From: Bubalus kerabau
Taxonomy: Eukaryota > Chordata > Mammalia > Artiodactyla > Bovidae
Assembly (NCBI RefSeq): GCF_029407905.1
Contig: NC_073627.1
Coordinates: 142,985,697 to 143,049,696 of the forward strand
Length of the DNA: 64,000 nucleotides
Direction: 5' to 3'
Position 1 is the first letter of the stretch. Each line of letters starts with the position of its first letter. The notes beneath the pieces are model-generated. The model did no database searches. It had not been told where the DNA came from and saw nothing but the letters and a program-made list of their open reading frames with translations. Shown here one piece after another: positions 1 through 64,000 of the stretch. The translations under genes were made by a program, and so were the position numbers.

Positions 1-2133
1 TCAAATGAGTCAGCTCTTCGCAGCAGGTGGCCAAGTATTGGAGTTTCAGCTTTAGCATCAGTCCTTCCAATGAACACCCAGGACTGATCTCCTTTAGGAT
101 GGACTGGTTGGATCTCCTTGCAGTCCAAGGGACTCAGCTTTCTTTGGATGTCCAACTCTTACATCCATACATGACTACTATGGACCTTTGTTGACAAAGT
201 AATGTCTTTGCCTTTTAATATGCTGTCTAGGTTGGTCATAACTTTCCTTCCAAGGAGTAAGCGTCTTTTAATTGCATGGCTGCAGTCACCATCTGCAGTG
301 TTTTGGACTCCAGAAAAATAAAGTCTGACACTGTTTCCACTGTTACCCCTTCTGTTTGCCATGAAGTGATGGGACCGGATGCCATGATCTTCGTTTTCTG
401 AATGTTGAGCTTTAAGGCAACTTTTTCACTCTCCTGTTTGACTTTCATCAAGAGGCTCTTTAGTTCTTCACTTTGTGCCATAAGGGTGGTGTCATCTGCA
501 TATCTGAGGTTATTGATATTTCTCCCAGCAATCTTGATTCCGGCTTGTGCTTCTTCCAGCCCAGCATTTCTCATGATGTACTCTGCATATAAGTTAAATA
601 AACAGGGTGGCAATATACGGCCTTCACATACTCCTTTCCCAATTTGGAACCAGTCTGTTGTTCCATGTCCAGTTCTAACTGTTGCTTCCTGACCTGCATA
701 CAGGTTTCTCAAGAGGCAGATCACGTGGTCTGGTATTCCCATCTCTTTCAGAATTTTCCACAGTTGATTGTGGTCCACACAGTCAAAGGCATTGGTATAG
801 TCAGTAAAGCAGAAATAGATGTTTTTCTGGAACTCTGTTGCTTTTTCGATGATCCAGTGGATGTTGGCAATTTGATCTCTGGTTCCTCTGCCTTTTCTAA
901 ATCCAGCTTGAACATCTGGAAGTTTACGGTTCACGTATTGCTGAAGCCTGGCTTGGAGAATTTTAAGCATCACTTTACTAGCATGTGAGATGAGTGTAAT
1001 TGTGCAGTAGTTTGAGCATTCTTTGGCATTGCCATGAAAACTGACCTTTTCCAGTCCTGTGGCCACTGCTGAGTTTTCCAAATTTGCTGACATATTGAGT
1101 GCAGCACTTTCACAGCATCATCTTTCAGGATTTGAAATAGCTCAACTGGAATTCCATCACCTCCACTAACTTTGTTCATAGTGCTGCTTCCTAAGGCCCA
1201 CTTGACTTCACGTTCCAGGATGTCTGGCTCTAGGTGATTGATCACACCATCGTGATTATCTGGGTTGTGAAGATCTTTTTTGTACAGTTCTTCTGTGTAT
1301 TCTTACCACCTCTTAATATCTTCTGCTTCTGTTAGGTTCATACCATTTCTGTCCTTTATTGAGCCCATCTTTGCATGAAAAGTTCCCTTGGTATCTCTGA
1401 TTTTCTTGAAGAGATCTCTAGTCTTTCCCATTCTATTGTTTTCCTTTATTTCTTTGCATTGATCGCTGAGGAAGGCATTGATCACTGAGGAAGGCATTCT
1501 TATCTCTCCTTGCTATTCTTTGGAACTCTGCATTCAAATGGGTATGTCTTTCCTTTTCTCCTTTTGCTTCTCTTTTTTTCACAGCTATTTGTAAGGGCTC
1601 CTCAGAGAGCCATTTTGCTTTTTTGCATTTCTTTTTCTTGGGGATGGTCTTGATCCCTGTCTCCTGTACAATGTCACGAACCTCTGTCCATAGTTCATCA
1701 GGCACTCTATCTATCAGATCTAGGCCCTTAAATCTATTTCTCACTTCCACTGTATAATCATAAGGGATTTGATTTAGGTCATACCTCAATGGTTTAGTGG
1801 TTTTCTCTACTTTCTTCAATTTAAGTCTGAATTTGGCAATAAGGAGTTCATGATCTGAGCCACAGTCTGCTCCCAGTCTTGTTTTTAACGACTGTATAGA
1901 GCTTCTCCATCTTTTGCTGCAAAGAATATAATCAGTCTGATTTCTGTGTTGGCCCTCTGGTCATGTCCACGTGTAGAGTCTTCTCTCGTGTTGTTGAAAG
2001 AAGGTGTTTGCTAACTCTATTAGCCTTTGCCCTGCTTCATTCTGTACTCCAAGGTCAAATTTGCCTGTTACTCCAGGTGTTTCTTGACTTTCTACTTTTG
2101 CATTCCAGTCCCCTATAATGGAAAGGACATCTT
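1..2133 (-). mobile_element. BovB (RTE-clade LINE) fragment, 5'-truncated, 3' end outside window
   Basis: Read on the - strand, it carries the end of the endonuclease (GDWNAKV near 2120), the connecting region, and the reverse transcriptase with the catalytic YADD box near 485-510. The ORF is broken into several frames. One break coincides with a 19-bp tandem duplication at 1456-1493. It cannot be autonomous. By alignment to the copy at 48141, about 200 bp of its 3' end lies left of base 1. Confidence 0.93.
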
Positions 2134-2332
2134 GAAAAATTTCCCTTAATTCTACTATTATAGATCTATAGTACATTTAGATTTGGTTGATTATTCAGTC
2201 TACTACCCTTATTTTACCCATGAGAAAAGCTAGGGCCCCACAATATCTCTGAGACCTGAGAGAAAAGAAAGCTATTTGTCATGAGTATAGGGTAGCCTGT
2301 TATTGAGATTTAAATGGCATTTACATGTGTGC

Positions 2333-2464
2333 TTTTTTTCTTTTTGGCCATACCGCATGGCATATTGGTTCCTAGCTCCCTGATCAGGGATTGAGTCTGC
2401 CCTCAGCAGTGAAAACGAGAAGTCACAAACACTTGAGTCCCAACCACCAGACTGCCAAGGCCCC
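2333..2464 (-). mobile_element. CHR-type tRNA-derived SINE
   Basis: The + strand shows the reverse complement of the standard head (tttttggcc ... ctccctgatcagggattga ... ccaccagactgccaaggcc). It is diverged. Confidence 0.8.
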
Positions 2465-3599
2465 TGCATTTGTGATTTTTGTCTTATATATGTTGTATAG
2501 GTGTTAACTTTGTTTTCAGACTTGAAATTTGCTGGATCCCAAAGCCATCTTTTTCTGTAAGTTGGAGAATTTCCTGATTAATTTGTATCTTGGGAAACTC
2601 CTGATGATTATAGCTCATATTGTTGTGTGTGACTGGGATAGCTTACTGAGTGATTAAATTGCTGCTGTGTATTATGAAGCTGTTTGTAGAGTGTAATTTC
2701 TTATAGTAGTAATTTGATAATGGTACAAGAAAGAAAAGAAAGAAATTTAGGACGTTAATATTAAATTGCTCTTGGGCTTTTTCTTCCCCTTGTGCAGCTG
2801 ACTGGGGCTTGTTTAAAATGTTTTTCTTCTCCTGGTCTCCTACCCTTACCTCCTTTCACTTACCCTCCTCGCCTTTCCCTTTTTCCATTCCTTACTCTAT
2901 CTCTTCTGCCTCTTGCCTTGTAGCTCCTTCTCTCTCTCCAGTTATTTCTCTTCTTGTTACCTGTTTCCCCATCTCTCTTTGTTCTTAGATGTCTTCCATC
3001 AGTGATTCAAAAATTTAAATTACTAGGTTATCTTCCTGTAGCATTTGAACTGAAATGGCACTGAACTAGTAAAGTAGAACATTGCTTTTAATTCTTGGCC
3101 ATATGAGGGAGTTCTGCAGTTTATTGTAAAGTTTATGAATTAAAAATGTGTTGTTCTGCTTTCTACTTTTCCTTTAATAGAAGCATTTATATTTATTTTC
3201 GTGGAAATTTATGATTGCTTATGAATTTATTGTCTCCTGGGAGCATTTATAATTTTACATTTGGGGCAAATTTTATTTTTTTCAGTCTTTTTTTGTGTAC
3301 ATTTTTTACATAGTAAAAGTAATTCAGTTCAACTTGTAAAAACAATTTAAAATTTATTTCCCATCATTCATATGCTTTTAGTGAATACTCTTCATGCCAT
3401 CACAAATATTTTTAAATTTCCAATTATTTAATAATTTCCATGATTGAACATTTAGATTATAGGAAAATGTTACAAAAAAGTGCTTATGATTAAAATATAG
3501 GAAGTTTATGTGGAAGCTTCTATACACACACACATAGCACTTGATTTTGCTCAGATGTTCCAGAAGAAGAAGGTTGATCCCAAGTAGCTATTAAATGCT

Positions 3600-3730
3600 T
3601 TTTTTAAAGAAAAATTATTTTTGGTCATGCTGTACAGCCTGTGAGATCTTAGTTCCCCAACCAGGAATCCAACTGTGTCCCCTGCACTGGAAACCCAGAG
3701 TCCCAATCACTGGACTGCTGGGAAAGTCCC
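3600..3730 (-). mobile_element. CHR-type SINE
   Basis: The antisense consensus features are present: ttttggtcatgctgt, cccaaccaggaatcc, and actggactgctgggaaagtcc. Confidence 0.8.
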
Positions 3731-4085
3731 TAAAATACTTCTGATACTTCAGAGATTGACTGCATAGCAGACATTAGAAAAATTCTTTAAGTGACCAAAT
3801 ATGGATAAATTTCTCGTATTCTTAAGGTTTGTGAAAAATATAATCGGAGTTGCATTGAGTGAGCTATTTTAATATTTAAAGAAGACCCCTAGATAATCTA
3901 TGTTTTATCACCTTTTTAAGGCATAACTTTAAAGAATTTTAAATTGTTTATTGTTTATTTAATACTTTCTAATTGTTTATCTAGTAATAAAGGGGTATGG
4001 TGTTTTAATTTTCAATTATTTTTCTTACTTTAAGAGAAATTTGGCTTTGTTGTTGATAATATGTGTGCTTTAATGGGGTGGGGTA

Positions 4086-4660
4086 TAGTTATTTGATTTG
4101 CATTTCCCTGACTGGTGAATAACGATGCGTTAAACATCTTCTCATGTGTTTCTTCGGAGAAGGCAATGGCACCCCACTCCAGTACTCTTGCCTGGAAAAT
4201 CCCATGGACGGAGGAGCCTGGTGGGCTGCAGTCCATGGGGTCACTAAGAGTCGGACATGACTGAGTGACTTCACTTTCACTTTTCACTTTCATGCATTGG
4301 AGAAGGAAATGGCAACCCACTCCAGTGTTCTTGCCTGGAGAATCCCAGGGACGGGGGAGCCTGGTGGGCTGCCGTCTGTGGGGTTGCACAGAGTCGGACA
4401 CGACTGAAGGGACTTAGCAGCAGCAGCTTGTGTTTCTTAGTCATTTGTATATCTTCTCCTGGAAATTGACTATACAGATTCTTTTGCCTACTTTCTAATT
4501 GGGTTATTTGTTTCTGTTGTTTAAGTGTAGAGTTATCTATATATTCTAGATAAAAGTCCCTTATCAGATAGATGATTTGCATATCAGATTTGCAGATCAT
4601 TGTCTCCCATTCTGTGCGTTGTTGTTGGTCGAACCTTTTTAAAGAAGTCATTAAAAATTC
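4086..4660 (-). mobile_element. Old L1 3' fragment (interrupted by Bov-A2)
   Basis: The sequences tttgatttgcatttccctgac, catcttctcatgtg, and cccttatcagatagatgatttgc are the reverse complement of mammalian L1 ORF2 3' end. The Bov-A2 at 4155-4428 splits it. Confidence 0.8.
4155..4428 (+). mobile_element. Bov-A2 SINE with 10-bp target-site duplication
   Basis: Two related Bov-A monomers begin ggagaaggcaatggcacccc and ggagaaggaaatggcaaccc. A (CAG)n tail at 4417-4428 follows. The TSD TGTGTTTCTT is exact at 4145-4154 and 4429-4438. Confidence 0.92.
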
Positions 4661-5528
4661 ATTTAAATTTGGTGGAACTGCTTTAAGACATTCCTGATGT
4701 TAGCTTATTCACAAAATAATTTATTAAACTATCGCCTCAAAAAAAAAAAAATCAGAGCCTCTGCTAAGCCATTTACCACTCAAAAACAGCTGCTTCTTCA
4801 AATAGCTGATATCCCACAATATCAATAAATATTAGGAACAGACATGAAAACACTAATTTCCTGCACCTCTCTGTGAGTATCTAGACGCTTCGATTCTGCT
4901 GCTTTCAACAGAGATTTAGAAAAAAAATGCATTTCTGGTCTGTGCCTCTGTGGGAAGATTGAGGCTGCCAAGAATCTTGCTTCCAGGTTTAAAAGTCTCC
5001 CTGTATGATTGTGGTTTAGGTACATTATGATGATATTGAAGCCTGTAAGGTTCTATGAAGTCTTCGGTTCATCCAAAAAAAAGTTAAATCATTTTCAGTA
5101 TGGTTTGTTGGTTCTTTGAAAATTGATGATCCATATACTTTAAAATTATTAATTCTGTTAACTAGTAGAATGGCAACCAGAATGCTTCATCCCAACATCA
5201 TACTGGAAATGGAAACTATTAAAGTAGAGCTTTAAAGACACTATAAAATTAGTACTTGCTTGCCATAGAGTGTTCAGAAACTATAGAGAAATTTTATAAA
5301 TTATTCCCAGTGCTGCCACTTAGAGGCAACCATTTTAAATATTTTTAATGTATTTTCTTCCAATGTTTTTCTTTTCACATGTTCTAAAATATAGCTTCTT
5401 TTAAATCTACGAGTGCGTACTTTTTCCATAATACTTTTTATCCTTAATGGGGTTGAGCACAACCTTTATCTTCTACTCAGTGTTGTGGTTAAGTCCATAG
5501 CTGTTAACTAACCATTAACTTTTTATGA

Positions 5529-5562
5529 GTAATGGAAATGGCGTGGTAATGGAAATGGCGTG
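5529..5562. repeat. 17-bp tandem duplication
   Basis: Two exact adjacent copies of gtaatggaaatggcgtg. Confidence 0.9.
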
Positions 5563-5831
5563 GTAATTGTTTGCTGTTGACACTTAACACTACCGTTGAA
5601 TGACACTTGCTGGCTAGTAGTAGGTGTTAATGTGGGGACACCTACGCTACCTACAGTGCTGGGTCACTGAATATCAGGACAGTATATAGCATGACTTTCT
5701 AATCAGTGTAGGACAGATAAGTTGGGGTGTGAAATAAGCTGTAGAACTACCTCTGTGAGATGGCCTTGGCTAAGTTAGAATCAGGAATGGGTTATTGGAA
5801 GTGGTTTGTTCTGTTTGTTTGGTAGCTGCTT

Positions 5832-5846
5832 CCCCCCCCCCCCCCA
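5832..5846. repeat. Poly-C run
   Basis: An uninterrupted run of about 15 C precedes a CHR SINE; the length is prone to sequencing error. Confidence 0.8.
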
Positions 5847-5879
5847 AAGGGAGTTAATTTATTATCCTTCTGATTGTAA

Positions 5880-6156
5880 AAAAATTTTTTTTTTAATTTT
5901 GGCTGTGCTGGGACTTGCTCATGGCATGCAGGCTTTTCATTGTGTTATGTGTGGGCTTTCTCTAGTTGAGACAGGTGGGAGCTTCTCTCAGGTTGTGGCA
6001 CATGGGCTTCCATAGTTGCAGCATGGACTTCAGTAGTTGTGGTCCATGGGGCCTGGTTGCTCCTTGGCGTGTGGAATCTTCCTAGACCAGGGATCAAACC
6101 TGTGTCCCTGCATTGGCGGGCAGAGTCTTACCCATTGTACCACCAGGGAAGTTCTA
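5880..6156 (-). mobile_element. Long CHR-type SINE
   Basis: The antisense head (accaccagggaagttc at the right end) and the extended body (gggctttctctagttg ... ggtctggttgctcc-like) give a copy of about 275 bp, longer than the neighbouring copies. Confidence 0.8.
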
Positions 6157-6288
6157 CATGTAAATTTTAAAATCAGTTTGTCAGTTTCTTTAAATCCTGT
6201 ACAGATTTAATTATTCTGAAGATTTTTCACATGATAGGTGTGATGTTCTTGCCTTCTTTAAAAAAAAAAAACTTTAAGTGGAAAATAA

Positions 6289-6711
6289 AGGCATATCTTG
6301 GAGATATTGTGGGTTTGGTTCCAGACCACTAAAGAAGACAAATATCAAAGTAAGGCAAATCACACAGGTTTTTGGTTGTCCAGTGCGTAGAGAAGTTATG
6401 TTTACCCTGTAACCTGTTAAGTGTGCAATAATAGCATCATTTAAGAAAACAATATGTATACCTCAATTAAAAAATACTTTATTGCTAAAAAATGCCATAA
6501 CAATTACTACATCAAAGGTCATTAATCACTATGACAAATATAATGAAGAAGTTTGAAATAGTGTGAGAATGACCTAAATGTGACCAGATGTGAGGTGAAC
6601 AAATACTTTTGAAAAAAGGGCGCCTCACTCCTTAGACTTGCTCAATGTAAGGTTGAGTATACCTTTAATTTGTGCAGTAAATTGAATTGCAGTAGAATAG
6701 GATATGCCTGT
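6289..6711. mobile_element. Tigger-type (pogo/TcMar) DNA transposon remnant
   Basis: The left end aggcatatcttggagatatt and right end ggatatgcctg form diverged terminal inverted repeats. The interior (ccagaccacta, aaaatactttattgctaaaaaatgc) matches the Tigger1 non-autonomous type. It has no coding capacity. Confidence 0.8.
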
Positions 6712-6944
6712 AGATCATTTTGAGTATGATGCTTTTCATTGTACTGTATGTAATGCAAGTTGGTAGAGACCATACTATAAATTCATTATTCTTATGTCTT
6801 AAGTTAAATGTATAAACACTGCATCAAGGTAAATAAACTTTAAATTGAAGAACTCAGATTGTTTGTGCAAGAGAAGGACTTTGTAACTGCTTATGTAGGG
6901 GCAAAGTGCAAAGATAGTATTAAGCTAGGTGTGTGGTTTTGTGG

Positions 6945-7113
6945 ATTTTCCTCTTTGGTGTTTTGAATTTGGAGGGGGGGGTGCGGGCAGCACCACACAC
7001 ATAGCCTGTGGAATTACAGCTTGTGGGATCTCAGTTCTCTGACCAGAGATCAAACCCTGGCCCCCATGGTGGAAGCATGGAGTCTTAACCACTGAATTGC
7101 CAGGAAGGTTCCC
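6945..7113 (-). mobile_element. CHR-type SINE
   Basis: Antisense: gggatctcagttctctgacc, ggtggaagcatggagtctta, attgccaggaaggttccc. A G-run lies at the tail end. Confidence 0.8.
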
Positions 7114-7147
7114 GTTTTTGGAATTTTCTACAAAATTAAAACAGTAC

Positions 7148-7320
7148 AAAGGTGGTCCAGGTGCTAAGATTCGGTACTCCCAGTGCATGCAGGGGGCCTG
7201 GGTTCAATCCCTGGTCAGGGAACTCGATCCCATGTGCCATAACTAAGAGTTTACATGCCACAGTGAAGTACAAACATCCTGCGTGCTGCGACTAAGGCCA
7301 GCGCAGCCAAACAGATAGGT
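7148..7320 (+). mobile_element. CHR-type SINE
   Basis: Sense: ggtggtccaggtgctaagat, gggttcaatccctggtcagg (B-box-like), then a body with ccgcaacta-like repeats. Confidence 0.8.
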
Positions 7321-7804
7321 AAGGTTGTACATCATGGACTCCCTAATTCAGAAGTGTCAGTCTTCAGTCTTAACAGTTACAATTCATTGTCAATAAAAGG
7401 TCTGTATTTACATAACTGAATTAAATGGGATGGTTTAAAAATCTTGAGAAAACTGCCAAGTATTGACATTTGTAGTTTATATCAGGAAGATAAGTGTTTA
7501 GTAAGGTATTTTTTTTTTGACAGTTTACATATAAATTGGTCAGTGGCCAGTTTGCTGTTCTAATATTTTGTTTGTTTTCAGAACATGTAGATTACAGGAT
7601 TATTTTTGTATAGAAAAGTGGTTTCTCCTCCTTTCTGCTTTCTTTTTTAAGACTTTGGAACTGAGAAGTTTGAGGTTGTATCAGTCCTGGAACCCTTTAG
7701 TCTTCTGGGGTATTTTTGTATCTAAATTTTCTTACGATAATTTGTTTACATCCCCTTGAGGCGTAATGTGGCTAAGACATATTTCTTTGTTTTTCAGGTT
7801 CTAA

Positions 7805-31498
<23,694 letters not shown>

Positions 31499-32505
31499 GA
31501 TGAGGCCCTGCCACGGCCCTGCCACAGAACCACCCCTGCAGGAGGCCCTGAGGAGCCCACCTGTGGGGAAGGAGAAGGGGCACACTTCCGGATTTTCTTT
31601 TGGGGGTGGAAGGTCAGGTGTGGAGACTGTGCTTGCCAAGTCTCTACAAGCCTAGGTCCTGAGCTGGGGAGAAAGTGGGTAAGATTTGGGCATGCACATG
31701 CCCCCAGAACTGTCCTGGCTCCTTCCATATTAAAAGTATTTGTATGCTGAGAAGTGTCCTTCCCACCTTGGCCCTCCAGATTGACTTCTCTGGTCTTTTG
31801 GGGATCTGTATGGCTTCAGCCAAAACCTGGCCCAGCTGCCAAAAGGAGCTGGGGAGGAGAAGGTGGTGGGGCCAGACTCAGTGCTGCTTCGGGGCTAGAT
31901 GTTCCCTCGTCCGCAAGAGTGGGCTGACCTCTAATCCAAGTTGAGTGCAATTGAAAGGTTCTTCCAGGGTTTTGTTTCTTTCCCCTTTTAACAATGTCAC
32001 TTAGTGTGACGCTGGTTCTGCAATGTCTCTGAGGTGCAGAGAAGGCCCTTTACCCCTTGGGGCCCTGAGTTTGCCTTTTCTGCCAGGCAGTTACCACACT
32101 TCCCTGCTCCAGCCTGTTTCTTTTGGCCTGGTTTGGACTACAATCTTCTGCTACCCAGGATTTTAGAGCCCCCAACTCTAGGAAGCAGTTGTCGGTTTAA
32201 GGAATCATTTGTCCCTTCCCAGCACATCAAGCAGGGAAAAAGCAGGCCATGATTTAGTCCCCCAGCACTAACTCCACCTCAGTTCTCCCTGGAGAACAGC
32301 CTCTCCCTCCAGCCCCTGCTCTAGGACGACACAACGAATAACACCTAGTCATAGAAATCAGTCTCTTTGGTTTGTTTTGTATTATGTTGTACATCATTAA
32401 AGATCTAAATACAAAGGATATACAGTCTTGATGAATCTAAAGTAATTTGCTAACTATTTTGATTCTTCAGAGAACTACTAATAAAAATCTAAAAGGTATA
32501 TCCTG
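31499..32505 (+). other. UBAP1: UBAP1 3' untranslated region
   Basis: About 1 kb of non-repetitive sequence follows the stop and runs to the probable cleavage site. Candidate poly(A) signals are ATTAAA at 32396-32401 and AATAAA at 32480-32485. The second is followed 20-30 nt later by a GT-rich stretch. The exact end is inferred. Confidence 0.7.
32480..32485 (+). terminator. UBAP1: Probable UBAP1 poly(A) signal AATAAA
   Basis: A canonical hexamer lies about 980 nt after the stop, with a GT-rich element (tgttgtgatg) just downstream. An alternative ATTAAA lies at 32396-32401. A weaker proximal ATTAAA near 31727 is also possible. Confidence 0.65.
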
Positions 32506-33690
32506 TTGTGATGATTTCTTTATTGCCAAGGAATGTTTCGCTGCAGGGTGGTTAGTGAGTGGTAAGCGGATTTGCTGGGGATGGAACAGAAGCTAACCAT
32601 TTTGTGTCATTTCACTCCTTTCTTCAATTCTTAGGCCTGTGGAACCCAGGTTTTTGGTTTGCAAAGGCAGGCCTAGACACAAGGGTCTGTTTAAACCTGA
32701 CCTAGCTCGGTCTCTGGGTTAAGGACATAGACATGTGCCTTCCTGCAAGACTGACTGTGGAAGTGCGACAGGCTGGGCCTTTGGGAGACACACTCAGAAG
32801 TGTCCTGTGAGCAGCCATCAGGCATATTTATGTGTTCCACAGGTAGGACGGGGATTCAGACTGCTTCACTAGCTCCCAGTGGTGCTGTTGTATTCAATGG
32901 CATTAGATTTATCCCAGCTTCTTGTCCTTAGTTGTAATACTCTCTCTCCCACAGTCCTCCCTGTGCTCTTGGCTTGGATGGGTCTCTCATTTTTGTAGTG
33001 ATGATGTGAGGATACAGAACCTTTGGGCTGGGAAGCAGTAAGCTGGAAAGAGGCCGCCCTCTGGTGGTCAGATGAGGCATGGCCATTGTCTCAGAAAGCC
33101 AGTTAGCCCCTCTTCTGGCCTTTAAAATTAATTAAACTCTTCTTTTAAAATTTGTAGAAGTTATCCTTTAACTTCTACAAGAGGTCAAAATTTCATATCA
33201 AAATGGGTGTCAGGGCCAAGGCTTTGACATGTGAATCTCAACTTGATCCAAGGTGGCCTTGGTAAGTGACGGACTGCCTGGTATTTCTTAAGCTTCTTTC
33301 TGCTAAAAAGATACACAGCAAACAACTCACATGAAGGCGTGCATGTATGTGTGTAAAACTGCTTTAGGGTCTCACTGGCCAGAGCACTTATGCCAAAGCA
33401 CTGAACACAGGCCGCTGAAAGGGCGAGCAGATGGCCCGGGCGACCCTGGGTAAAGGTAAGGCTAGGAGATGGACTTGCCTGAGATACTCCAGCCATTCAG
33501 CTATTCTGGGGGGGAGTGCGGTGGGTGAGGACTCACAGATAGGACTTAGGAATATGATGCAGGCAGATGGTCTCAGCAAAAGGTGGAGATTGGAAAAGAA
33601 TGCAGTGATGTGAGCGCCCTCTTCCGTCTAAATACTGGGTTGCAGGGAGGGAGGGGAACTGGAAGCAAAAGACCTGTCCCACATCTGCTC
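32506..33690. other. Intergenic gap between convergent UBAP1 and KIF24
   Basis: About 1.2 kb separates the two probable cleavage sites. I see no gene and no young repeat here. The one structural feature is a perfect 12-bp hairpin at 33152-33180. Short open frames in this gap have no recognisable similarity. Confidence 0.6.
33152..33180. repeat. Perfect 12-bp inverted repeat between the two gene ends
   Basis: The arms TTGTAGAAGTTA and TAACTTCTACAA have a 5-nt loop (tcctt). It is preceded by AT-rich sequence. Confidence 0.9.
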
Positions 33691-34260
33691 CTGTTAGACA
33701 TCGAGTTACGGTTTATTCATTTTACATTTTCAAAAGCTAACCTCCCGAGGGCTGGTGGGGCAGATCTCACCCAGCCCTCACCCCACTAGCACCAGCGTTT
33801 TAGTTTTTGACCAAGTCCTGGAGGAAGGCACAGAATCCGGCTGGTAAAACCTCTAGGCTCAGCATGTTCTCTCCCCTAGCTTGCGACCTCCAACCTATAA
33901 GTTACTGCTGACCACCCCCGCCCCATCCTCAGACCCCCAAATTCAGAAACATCTACAGGGTTATTAGACCCAACTGTGTTTCCACAAAGGGTCAGTAATG
34001 CAAATCCTCAACCCCAAAGAAAAGGGAGAGATCTATTAGAAGTTGTTCAGGCTCATCTGTCCTTCCTTGCAGAAGCCCCTGTGCTTGGAACTGGACAGAT
34101 GCTCGCTCGGAGAGAGGAGCTGGGACCCAGCCCAGGCCATGAGTGGTGAGGGAGAGACCAGCATGGGCGGGACAAGGGAGTGGGTGCCGAGATCTGCAGG
34201 GGGACCTGGTGGAGGCCCCTCCAGCTCTTGAGAGCCCAGCCACCCCGTACCAACTCCACT
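33690..34260 (-). other. KIF24: KIF24 3' untranslated region
   Basis: Unique sequence between the KIF24 stop codon and the probable poly(A) signal at 33712-33717. The end point is inferred from that signal. Confidence 0.5.
33712..33717 (-). terminator. KIF24: Probable KIF24 poly(A) signal (AATAAA on the - strand)
   Basis: The + strand reads tttatt, about 545 nt past the KIF24 stop. No other canonical hexamer was noticed nearer the stop. It would place cleavage near 33690. Confidence 0.5.
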
Positions 34261-63068
<28,808 letters not shown>

Positions 63069-64000
63069 CTGCAGAGACAAGAACATGGTTGGTTTGGCAG
63101 AGCTCCAGTAATAGACTCCTCGTAACCCATTCCACCACTCCCCCATTTTGCTATTGAGTAGGATTGATATGCCTTCTCCCTGCCCACCCCCACACCTCCT
63201 GACTCCAATGCTAGGCTTCAGGGGTGGTCTTTGATTGCTGTACATAAATAAATCAACACCTTTGGCTACAAAAAAAAGAATGAGTGGTTAACCCAGACCT
63301 ACGCCAATCAGTGGATTCCTGGATACAGTGACTGGCTCAGGAGTTGATACAGGATCTCTGCTAATCCAATCAAAATAAAGTTCTAGTTTCTGGTTGTTAG
63401 GTACTCCTTTTTCCCTATAGAAGTGAAAAGCGTGTGGCCTTGGGAGCAGTGGTAGCCATTTTGCATCCACAAAGACTGTTTTAGAATGAAGCTAACACCA
63501 TGGGAGATTGAACAGAAATGCAAAGAAACTGAGTCTTTATAACATCTCTGAACCTCTAGAGTCAAAAGACCCTAAGGCTTCTCTAGGTTTTCTAGTTAGT
63601 TATATGAGTCAATGACTTCCCTAAATGCTTAAGCCAGTTATAGTATGGTTTTATTTTACTACTTGCAACATAAGGAGTTCTGATACATTTTTGAAGGAAG
63701 CAAGGAAGAGTTGGTATTGCAACTAAAGCCTCAGGCCTGAGCACAGTGTAATGAATGGTTACATCTACCACCATCAAACCAGATCTGCCAAGGGGCAGGT
63801 ATTGCATCTATCGAAGACACTAAGATCATTTTCTCCCTCAGTAAGAGAGTGATTAAAATGAATACTGGAATTTCACTTCATAGCCAAATAAAAAGATTCT
63901 CTCAAAAAATGTTTTTCTCTGTCTATCCCTTACCCCAAGTTTCCAAATTTTTACAGAAGGATAGGGAAACAGCCTCATCGATGCTCATGACCTCTCAGAA
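63069..64000 (-). other. KIF24: KIF24 intron sequence at the window edge
   Basis: No further kinesin exon was found; the exons for the P-loop half of the motor must lie beyond. Nothing else is recognised. Confidence 0.75.

Larger units (their letters stand above)
1..7797 (+). other. UBAP1: Inferred UBAP1 5' intron
   Basis: No coding or 5' non-coding exon is recognisable upstream of the 7798 acceptor. The stretch is AT-rich intron holding BovB, CHR SINEs, an L1 with Bov-A2, and a Tigger remnant. Segments 2467-3598 and 4661-5528 hold nothing I recognise except a CT-rich tract at about 2830-3000. Confidence 0.6.

Overview
This window is mammalian nuclear DNA from a ruminant, almost certainly a bovid. 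The diagnostic signs are many copies of the ruminant-restricted repeats Bov-tA, Bov-A2 and BovB (RTE LINE), together with cetartiodactyl CHR-type SINEs, L1, MIR and Tigger remnants. The species cannot be fixed from the sequence alone. There are no prokaryotic features.

Two protein-coding genes lie tail to tail. UBAP1 (ESCRT-I subunit, + strand) has all six coding exons here, from the ATG at 7805 to the TGA at 31498. Joined, they give an uninterrupted 502-codon reading frame with consistent splice phases. Bases 1-7797 are read as its 5' intron; no promoter or upstream exon was recognised. KIF24 (centriolar kinesin, - strand) has its last eight coding exons here, from 63068 down to the TAG at 34261. 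They cover the second half of the motor domain and the whole C-terminal region, about 992 codons. The N-terminal part, including the P-loop, lies beyond base 64000. The two transcripts converge, and their probable polyadenylation sites are about 1.2 kb apart (roughly 32.5 and 33.7 kb).

The rest is intron filled with transposable elements. Left part (1-7797): a BovB fragment on the - strand, CHR SINEs, an old L1 carrying a Bov-A2, and a Tigger remnant. UBAP1 introns: Bov-tA and CHR SINEs, two old antisense L1 tails, and BovB 3' fragments. KIF24 introns: the youngest-looking insertions, several with exact target-site duplications (TSDs). These include a BovB copy whose 5' half is inverted (48130-50667), a 1.9-kb 5'-truncated L1 (52645-54571), and a 73-bp L1 tail nested in an older L1 (61782-61854).

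The genes act in separate processes. UBAP1 sorts ubiquitinated cargo into multivesicular bodies; KIF24 remodels centriolar microtubules and restrains cilium formation. Nothing suggests a functional link beyond conserved adjacency. I found no previously undescribed system. The most informative observations are the twin-primed BovB insertion, the micro-L1, several perfect inverted repeats, and a TG microsatellite just downstream of a KIF24 donor site.
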